NCBI GenBank assembly: GCA_021825225.1
Contig: JAKAIH010000053.1
Coordinates: forward strand, 1-10,216
Reading direction: 5' to 3'
DNA: 10,216 nt
Origin: Pseudomonadota bacterium
GTDB taxonomy: Bacteria > Pseudomonadota > Gammaproteobacteria > Burkholderiales > SG8-39
Below, piece after piece: positions 5,365 through 10,216 of this stretch. Within the stretch, counting starts at the first letter, position 1. Each line of letters starts with the position of its first letter. The notes beneath the pieces were generated by a model. The model was not told the origin of the DNA. It worked only from the letters and a program-made list of their open reading frames with translations, and made no database searches. Position numbers and translations under genes: made by a program.

Positions 5365-6138
5365 GTGAGCGTGCCGCTGCTCGAAGTGCGGGGGTTGGCG
5401 CTGGCGGCGGGCGGGAGAATCCTGGTGCGCGAGCTGAGCTTCTGTCTCAATCCCGGCGAGATGTGGTGCCTGCTCGGTCCGAACGGGGCGGGCAAGACGA
5501 CCTTGCTGCATACCGTGGTGGGCTTGCGCGAGCCGCAAGGCGGTTCGGTACGACTGGCCGGCCGGGCGCTCGAGGGCTGGCCGCCGGGCGAGGCCGCGCG
5601 GGCACGCGGTTTCCTGCCGCAGACGATGCATGATGCCTTCAGCGCGAGCGTCGCAGAGATCGCGCTGTTGGGGCGCCATCCCTATCTTGCGCGCTGGCAA
5701 TGGGAGGGCGCGGGCGACCGCGAGATTGTCTTCGCCGCGTTGCGTGCAATGGACCTTGAGGGATTCGAGGAGCGCGACGTGTTGACCCTGTCGGGCGGCG
5801 AACGCCAGCGCGTGGCACTGGCGGCGCTTCTGGTCCAGGACCCGGCGCTGTTGCTGCTCGACGAGCCGGTGTCGCATCTCGACCTGCATCACCAGGTGCT
5901 GGTTCTGGAGCATTTTGGCAAACTGGCGCGCGAACAGGGCAAAGGTGTGCTGTTCACGGTGCACGATCTCAATTTGGCCGCGCGCTTTGCCGACCACGCC
6001 CTGATGCTCACGCCGCAGGGAACCGTGCGGCAGGGACCCATAGGCGAAGTGATGACCGAGCACGACTTATCGTACGCGTTCGGCCACCGCGTGGCGCGTC
6101 TCGAAGCGGCCGGCCGAACCCTGTTCATTCCGGAGTAA
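5365..6138 (+). CDS. btuD: B12 ABC transporter ATP-binding protein BtuD
   Basis: A 257-aa ABC ATPase that powers the BtuC channel on the cytoplasmic side. All motifs are intact: Walker A GPNGAGKT (38-45), Q-loop around Q85 (FLPQTMHDAF), ABC signature LSGGERQRVALAALL (142-156), Walker B LLLLDEP (162-168, catalytic E167), D-loop SHLD (170-173) and the switch His H200 in TVHDLN. The start is GTG at 5365, eight bases after AAGGAG, and gives the normal N-terminal strand MSVPLLEVRGLAL. The stop is two bases before cobO. The motif set equally fits siderophore or haem importers (FecE/HmuV); context decides for B12. No periplasmic binding protein gene lies beside it. Confidence 0.92.
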   Translation: MSVPLLEVRGLALAAGGRILVRELSFCLNPGEMWCLLGPNGAGKTTLLHTVVGLREPQGGSVRLAGRALEGWPPGEAARARGFLPQTMHDAFSASVAEIALLGRHPYLARWQWEGAGDREIVFAALRAMDLEGFEERDVLTLSGGERQRVALAALLVQDPALLLLDEPVSHLDLHHQVLVLEHFGKLAREQGKGVLFTVHDLNLAARFADHALMLTPQGTVRQGPIGEVMTEHDLSYAFGHRVARLEAAGRTLFIPE

Positions 6139-6140
6139 AT

Positions 6141-6761
6141 ATGCTCTCAGACGGCAAAGGCGGAAACATCGACGAGCGCCATAAGGTGCGCATGCAACGC
6201 AAGAAGCGGGTGGTCGATGAAAAAATGAGCGCGGCGCAGCGCGACGCGGGTCTCGTCATCGTCGTGACCGGCAACGGCAAAGGTAAATCGAGTTCCGGCT
6301 TCGGCATGGTGGCGCGCGCCATAGGCCACGGCATGAAGGTCGGTGTGGTCCAATTCATCAAGGGCGCGGTTGCGACCGGGGAGGAGCAATTCTTCCGCCG
6401 CTTTCCCGACGAGGTGGAATTCCGCATCGCCGGCGAAGGCTACACCTGGGAGACCCAGGACCGCGAACGCGATATCCAGAGGGCCGAAGCCGGATGGGCC
6501 CGCGCGCAACACATGCTGGCCGATCCGCGCTTGGGTTTGGTCCTGCTGGACGAGATCAACATCGTGCTCAAGTATCGATATCTCGACGTGCGCGAGGTGC
6601 TGGCCGATATGCGCACGCGGCCGCCGTTGCAGCATGTGGTGATGACCGGGCGCGCTGCTCCGCCCGAAATCATCGCGGCCGGCGATACCGTTATAGAGAT
6701 GATGCAGGCCAAGCACGCATTTCAACAAGGCATCCGCGCACAAAAAGGAGTGGAATGGTGA
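6141..6761 (+). CDS. cobO: Corrinoid adenosyltransferase (CobO/BtuR/CobA type)
   Basis: Transfers the 5'-deoxyadenosyl group of ATP to the reduced cobalt of corrinoids, forming the cofactor form; cytosolic. The 206-aa length fits the family. Seen: an N-terminal arm with [16 protein letters not shown], the modified P-loop [17 protein letters not shown] (44-60), [10 protein letters not shown], the [11 protein letters not shown] helix, [13 protein letters not shown] in the nucleotide-binding core, and the C-terminal [15 protein letters not shown] (family ending: AFxxGxxAxxGIE[WF]). ATG at 6141 follows the btuD stop by two bases. The end overlaps cobT by 7 nt. It serves both imported and home-made corrinoids in this operon. 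Confidence 0.95.
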   Translation: MLSDGKGGNIDERHKVRMQRKKRVVDEKMSAAQRDAGLVIVVTGNGKGKSSSGFGMVARAIGHGMKVGVVQFIKGAVATGEEQFFRRFPDEVEFRIAGEGYTWETQDRERDIQRAEAGWARAQHMLADPRLGLVLLDEINIVLKYRYLDVREVLADMRTRPPLQHVVMTGRAAPPEIIAAGDTVIEMMQAKHAFQQGIRAQKGVEW

Positions 6762-7825
6762 ATATTGCGAAAGCAACGGGAACAGCCACGGATTTTGGTA
6801 TTTCGGCGCCCTCGCGCGCTATCGAGACCGCGCTTCGCGACAAGATCGACAATAAGACCAAGCCTCTGGGCGCGCTCGGCCGGCTGGAGACGCTGGCGCT
6901 GCAGATCGGCCTCATTCAGCAAACCCTATCCCCACAACTGACGCGACCGCAAATCCTGCTGTTCGCCGGCGATCACGGTGCTGTGGCCGAGGGGATCAGC
7001 GCGTTTCCGCAGGAAGTCACCTGGCAAATGGTGCACAATTTTCTTATGGGCGGCGCGGCGATCAATGTGCTCGCGCGACAGGCGGGCATGGAGGTGCAGG
7101 TGATCGACGCCGGGGTGAACCACGATTTTCCGCCTGAGACCAAGGCGCGCGACTGCAAGATTGCGCCCGGCACCGCCAACTACCTGCGCGAGCCGGCGAT
7201 GAGCACCGAGCAGTGCGCGCAGGCGATCCGCATCGGCGCGCAACTCGTGGGCGAATGCGCGGAGCAGGGCACGAATGCCATCGGCTGCGGCGAGATGGGC
7301 ATAGGCAACACCGCATCGGCATCGCTCTTGCTGCATCGCGTCGGCGGCATACCGCTCGTCGAATGCGTCGGGCGCGGCACGGGTGTCGACGACGCGGGAC
7401 TGGCGCGCAAGCAGGCGATACTCGCGCGCGCGTCGGCGCGCCGTCCGGGCGCATTGGCCCCGCTCGAAGCGCTCGCCGAGTACGGTGGCTTCGAGATCGC
7501 GATGATGGTGGGGGCCTTCCTCGCCGCAGCGGAGGCGAGGATGGTGATTCTGGTGGATGGCTTTATCGCCGGCAGCGCGCTTCTGGTGGCGAGCCGGCTC
7601 CATCCCGCGGTGCTCGAGTATTGCGTGTTCGCGCATCTCTCGGCCGAGGCGGGACACGGACGCATGATGGACTTGCTCGGTGCCGAGCCGATGCTCGCGC
7701 TGGGCATGCGCTTGGGCGAGGGCACCGGCGCGGCGATGTGCTACCCGATCGTGCAATCGGCGGTGACGTTCCTCAACGAAATGGCGAGCTTTGCCGAGGC
7801 CGGCGTGAGCGAAAAGGACGATTGA
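6755..7825 (+). CDS. cobT: Nicotinate-nucleotide-dimethylbenzimidazole phosphoribosyltransferase CobT
   Basis: Makes alpha-ribazole phosphate from nicotinate mononucleotide and the lower-ligand base (dimethylbenzimidazole or an analogue). 356 aa, the same length as Salmonella CobT. Seen: [12 protein letters not shown] (34-45), [20 protein letters not shown] (70-89), IDAGVNHDF (117-125), [14 protein letters not shown] (177-190), [10 protein letters not shown] (206-215), [16 protein letters not shown] (244-259) and RLGEGTGAA (319-327), whose E322 corresponds to the catalytic Glu317 of Salmonella. The ATG at 6755 overlaps the cobO end; GTG at 6758 is equally possible (AAGGAG at 6745-6750 is 4 and 7 nt away, respectively). 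The longer upstream frame is the shadow of cobO. The stop is 9 nt before cobS. Confidence 0.96.
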   Translation: MVNIAKATGTATDFGISAPSRAIETALRDKIDNKTKPLGALGRLETLALQIGLIQQTLSPQLTRPQILLFAGDHGAVAEGISAFPQEVTWQMVHNFLMGGAAINVLARQAGMEVQVIDAGVNHDFPPETKARDCKIAPGTANYLREPAMSTEQCAQAIRIGAQLVGECAEQGTNAIGCGEMGIGNTASASLLLHRVGGIPLVECVGRGTGVDDAGLARKQAILARASARRPGALAPLEALAEYGGFEIAMMVGAFLAAAEARMVILVDGFIAGSALLVASRLHPAVLEYCVFAHLSAEAGHGRMMDLLGAEPMLALGMRLGEGTGAAMCYPIVQSAVTFLNEMASFAEAGVSEKDD

Positions 7826-7834
7826 AGGTTCACG

Positions 7835-8599
7835 ATGGGCCTGCTCGCCGATCAGTCGCGCTTGGTACTCACCGCGATCCAGTATTTCACGCGCCTGCCG
7901 GTGCCGCGCTGGACCGGCTATTCCGAGCGCCAGCTGAACGATGCCGCGCGCTATTTCCCGCTGGTCGGCATCCTCGTGGGCCTGATCACCGGAGGCGTGT
8001 ATCTGCTCGTCATCTCCGTGTTCCCGCAGCCGCTCGCGGTGCTGCTGGCGATGATTTCCGGCGTCTTGCTTACCGGCGGCTTTCACGAGGACGGCCTGGC
8101 AGACGCTTGCGACGGCTTCGGCGGGGGCTGGGACAAGCGGCAGGTTCTCGCCATCATGAAAGACTCGCGCATCGGCAGCTACGGCGTGCTTGGCCTGGTG
8201 CTTGGCCTCGCGCTCAAGTTTGCTGCGCTCGCCGCCATGCCCACCGCCCTATTTCTTGTCGTCGCCGTGGCGGCGCATTCCTTCAGCCGCTTCATGGCGG
8301 TGAGCGTCATGGCGACTCAGCATTACGTGCGCGACGACGGCAGCGCGCGCGCCAAACCCGTCGCGCAAAATATCTCGCCTGTCGGACTCGCCTGCGCCGC
8401 GCTCTTTGCCCTGGCGCCGCTGGCATGGCTGGGATCGGCGGGGGTGGCGGGCGCGGCCGGGGCGCTCGCGCTGCGGCTCGCGGCAGCCCGGTATCTTTAC
8501 CGCCGCATCGGCGGCTACACCGGCGATTGCCTGGGCGCCGTCCAGCAAATCACCGAGATCGGCTTCTATTTGGCGCTGCTCGCATGGATCTCTACTTGA
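7835..8599 (+). CDS. cobS: Adenosylcobinamide-GDP ribazoletransferase (cobalamin synthase) CobS
   Basis: An integral membrane enzyme that joins alpha-ribazole (phosphate) to adenosylcobinamide-GDP, giving adenosylcobalamin (phosphate). 254 aa, typical length. Seen: N-terminal IQYFTRLPVP, AARYFPLVGILVG, the acidic metal-binding motif GGFHEDGLADACDGFGGGW (81-99) with its conserved E and D residues, then MKDSRIGSYGVLGLVLGLAL, several hydrophobic segments, and the C-terminal GGYTGDCLGAVQQITEIGFY. A modest AAGG lies upstream of the ATG at 7835. Its last 16 nt overlap cobC, so the two are co-translated; CobC removes the phosphate that CobS or CobT leave. Confidence 0.96.
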   Translation: MGLLADQSRLVLTAIQYFTRLPVPRWTGYSERQLNDAARYFPLVGILVGLITGGVYLLVISVFPQPLAVLLAMISGVLLTGGFHEDGLADACDGFGGGWDKRQVLAIMKDSRIGSYGVLGLVLGLALKFAALAAMPTALFLVVAVAAHSFSRFMAVSVMATQHYVRDDGSARAKPVAQNISPVGLACAALFALAPLAWLGSAGVAGAAGALALRLAAARYLYRRIGGYTGDCLGAVQQITEIGFYLALLAWIST

Positions 8600-9159
8600 T
8601 ACGCCACACCCGGCCGCAGATCGAAGCCGGCCTCTGCTACGGCCAGCTCGAGGTGCCCCTCGCGCCGACCTGCGTCGAGGATTGCGCCGCCGTCGCCGCG
8701 CGCCTGCCGCCGGTGGAGGCGGTGTGGACCAGCCCGCTGTCGCGCTGCCGTACCCTGGCCGAGGCGATAGGAATGCGCGTCGGCGTGGCGCCCGTGGCCG
8801 ACGAGCGCCTGCGCGAATTGGGATTCGGTGAGTGGGAAGGGCGGCGCTGGGAGACGATCGGCCGCGAGGAGAGCGAGCGCTGGGCCGCGGACTACTGGAA
8901 CGTCTCCCCGCCGGGCGGCGAGACTTACCGCGAACTCTATGAGCGCGTTGGCCTGGCACTGGAAGAGATCCTCGCGTGCCATGCGCAACGCGTTGCGGTA
9001 GTGACGCATGCCGGACCGGTCCGCGCCGCGCTGGCACGCTACCTGCAGCTCGAGCTGCGGCGCTATCCGGAGACCGATCTTGACTACGGCGGCATCAATT
9101 TGCTGCGCGGCGACGGTACGGACCGAGCCGGCTGGCGTCTGGAGTATCTCAATGGTTAG
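8584..9159 (+). CDS. cobC: Alpha-ribazole phosphatase CobC (histidine phosphatase family)
   Basis: Dephosphorylates alpha-ribazole-5'-phosphate or cobalamin-5'-phosphate in the last step of the nucleotide loop. 191 aa. Seen: MDLYLIRHTRP with the phosphorylated His H8 and R7, TSPLSRCRTLAEA with R54, the LRELGFGEWEG stretch (77-86; acid catalyst probably E83) and VVTHAGPVRAAL with the second catalytic His H142. The family often has RHG at the first His; RHT as found here is common in the alpha-ribazole subgroup. The ATG at 8584 was chosen because the catalytic His must be near the N terminus; the frame open upstream is a shadow of cobT and cobS. It overlaps cobS by 16 nt and cobB by 8 nt. Confidence 0.93.
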   Translation: MDLYLIRHTRPQIEAGLCYGQLEVPLAPTCVEDCAAVAARLPPVEAVWTSPLSRCRTLAEAIGMRVGVAPVADERLRELGFGEWEGRRWETIGREESERWAADYWNVSPPGGETYRELYERVGLALEEILACHAQRVAVVTHAGPVRAALARYLQLELRRYPETDLDYGGINLLRGDGTDRAGWRLEYLNG

Positions 9160-10216
9160 CGTTGCCGCGGTTTCCTGCCCGGCGCTGCTGATCGCAGGCT
9201 GCGCCTCGGGACAGGGTAAGACCACGGTCACGGCGGCGCTGGCGCGCCATCATGCGCGTATGGGGCGACGCGTCAGGGTGTTCAAGGCCGGGCCCGATTT
9301 TATCGATCCGACAATACTCGAAGCGGCCAGCGGCGCGCCGGTCTATAACATCGACTGTTGGATGATCGGCACCGAAGACTCGCGCGCGCTGCTCGCCGCG
9401 GCGGCGCGCGATGCCGATCTGATCCTGGTGGAGGGCGCGATGGGCTTGCATGACGGCGAACCCAGCGCCGCCGATCTCGCTGTGACCTTTGACTTGCCAG
9501 TGGCCGCAGTCATCGACGCCGGCGCCATGGCGCAGACTTTCGGTGCTGTGGCCAAGGGCCTCAAGGAATATCGGGCGGTGCCGTTCGCCGGCGTGATCGC
9601 CAATCGCGTCGCGGGTGCGGGCCACGCACGCATACTGGTCGCGAGCCTGCCACCCGACATTATGCTGCTGGCAGCGCTGCCCCAGGCAGCGCGTTCGTTA
9701 CCCGAGCGCCATCTGGGTCTGGTACAGGCGGACGAGCTAGCCGGACTGACTTCCATGCTTGATGCGCTTGCGGATCTCGTCGGGGCAAGCGCCTACACCG
9801 CGCTGCCGCCCGCGGTGAAATTCACTCCGTACGCTACGCCCGCGGCCCCGCAGCTGCTTGCCGGAAGGCGCGTCGCGGTGGCGCGCGACGCCGCGTTTTC
9901 CTTTCTCTATCGCGCCAATATCGATTGCCTCACGGCGATGGGCGCCGAGCTGATTTTCTTTTCGCCGGTCGCCGATGATGCGGTGCCCGCGGCCGACGCG
10001 CTCTATTTGCCCGGAGGCTACCCTGAGCTGCATGCAGCTCAGCTTGCCCGCAACCGCCGTTGGCAGGACTCGATACGCGCCTTCGCTGCGGCGGGAAGGC
10101 CGTTGCTCGCCGAATGCGGCGGCATGATGGTGTTGTTCGATACGCTTACTACGTTGGATGGTACTGCACATGCGATGGCCGGACTTTTGCCCGGCAAAGT
10201 GACGATGCGCGAGCGC
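9152..10216 (+). CDS. cobB: Cobyrinate a,c-diamide synthase CobB/CbiA, truncated at right edge
   Basis: Amidates the a and c carboxylates of (hydrogeno)cobyrinate using ATP and glutamine. 355 codons are present; the family is about 430-460 aa, so the C terminus is missing. Seen: P-loop LLIAGCASGQGKTTVTAAL (12-30), VFKAGPDFIDPTIL (43-56), NIDCWM, LVEGAMGLHDG, GVIANRV, then the glutamine amidotransferase half with LYLPGGYPELHAAQLARN and the nucleophile C322 in LAECGGMMVLFD. The ATG at 9152 overlaps the cobC stop region by 8 nt, with no strong Shine-Dalgarno. The CobB/CbiA split (aerobic versus anaerobic substrate) cannot be decided here. This is the only corrin-ring step in the window. Confidence 0.95.
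   Translation, partial: MVSVAAVSCPALLIAGCASGQGKTTVTAALARHHARMGRRVRVFKAGPDFIDPTILEAASGAPVYNIDCWMIGTEDSRALLAAAARDADLILVEGAMGLHDGEPSAADLAVTFDLPVAAVIDAGAMAQTFGAVAKGLKEYRAVPFAGVIANRVAGAGHARILVASLPPDIMLLAALPQAARSLPERHLGLVQADELAGLTSMLDALADLVGASAYTALPPAVKFTPYATPAAPQLLAGRRVAVARDAAFSFLYRANIDCLTAMGAELIFFSPVADDAVPAADALYLPGGYPELHAAQLARNRRWQDSIRAFAAAGRPLLAECGGMMVLFDTLTTLDGTAHAMAGLLPGKVTMRER

Noticed and set aside
5218..6063. 281-codon open frame on the minus strand opposite btuD
   Set aside because: It lies opposite a gene with all ABC motifs intact. Its His/Gln/Arg-rich composition is typical of an antisense reading of GC-rich coding DNA, and it has no recognisable domain.
6926..8086. 386-codon open frame on the minus strand opposite cobT and cobS
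   Set aside because: Composition (Arg, His, Ala rich) and its span across two real genes mark it as a shadow.
7213..8583. Long N-terminal extension of the cobC frame
   Set aside because: It is an Arg-rich out-of-frame reading of cobT and cobS; the catalytic RH motif must be near the N terminus, so the start is at 8584.
1..10216. tRNA, rRNA, CRISPR, insertion sequence or attachment sites
   Set aside because: I found no cloverleaf, no regularly spaced repeats, no transposase motif and no terminal inverted repeats. Nearly all sequence is accounted for by housekeeping and B12 genes.

Overview
The window looks like a GC-rich proteobacterial chromosome, most likely a betaproteobacterium. The main reason is the block ZapB-like protein, zapA, 6S RNA and an EVE-domain gene, read leftwards, which is a proteobacterial 6S RNA neighbourhood. 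The strongly G/C-biased third codon positions and the beta/gamma-type B12 genes agree. I see no mobile element, tRNA, rRNA, CRISPR array or phage remnant.

Left part (1-1970, minus strand). Reading leftwards from a promoter near 1969-1940: a 63-aa ZapB-like coiled-coil protein, zapA (4-nt overlap), a 6S RNA gene (about 1404-1211), an intrinsic terminator (1187-1154), an EVE-domain protein (1125-664), and the N-terminal 220 residues of HemE (uroporphyrinogen decarboxylase), which runs off the left edge. HemE starts one base after the EVE stop codon, so the two are probably one transcription unit. It has almost no room for its own promoter and may depend on read-through past the 6S RNA.

Middle (1971-2420). 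A divergent control region. Its right half is an adenosylcobalamin riboswitch (about 2114-2302). It is followed by a roughly 115-nt expression platform whose G-rich and C-rich blocks can fold in mutually exclusive ways around the btuB ribosome binding site.

Right part (2421-10216, plus strand). A compact B12 uptake and synthesis operon: btuB (outer-membrane TonB-dependent receptor), btuC (inner-membrane permease), btuD (ATPase), cobO/btuR (corrinoid adenosyltransferase), cobT (activates the lower-ligand base), cobS (joins the lower ligand to adenosyl-GDP-cobinamide), cobC (alpha-ribazole phosphatase) and cobB/cbiA (cobyrinate a,c-diamide synthase, cut by the right edge). Most junctions overlap or are within 10 nt. 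The exception is a 109-nt gap with inverted repeats between btuC and btuD. The transporter's periplasmic binding protein (btuF) and the cobU/cobP, cobD/cbiB and cobQ steps are not in the window. They may lie to the right or elsewhere.

Together the right half makes a cell that imports corrinoids, adenosylates them and completes the nucleotide loop, and the set is expected to be switched off by adenosylcobalamin. CobB implies that some corrin-ring synthesis or amidation also takes place. All the protein families are known. The less ordinary material is in the non-coding parts: the 6S RNA, the probable leaderless start, the riboswitch variant and the structured leaders.
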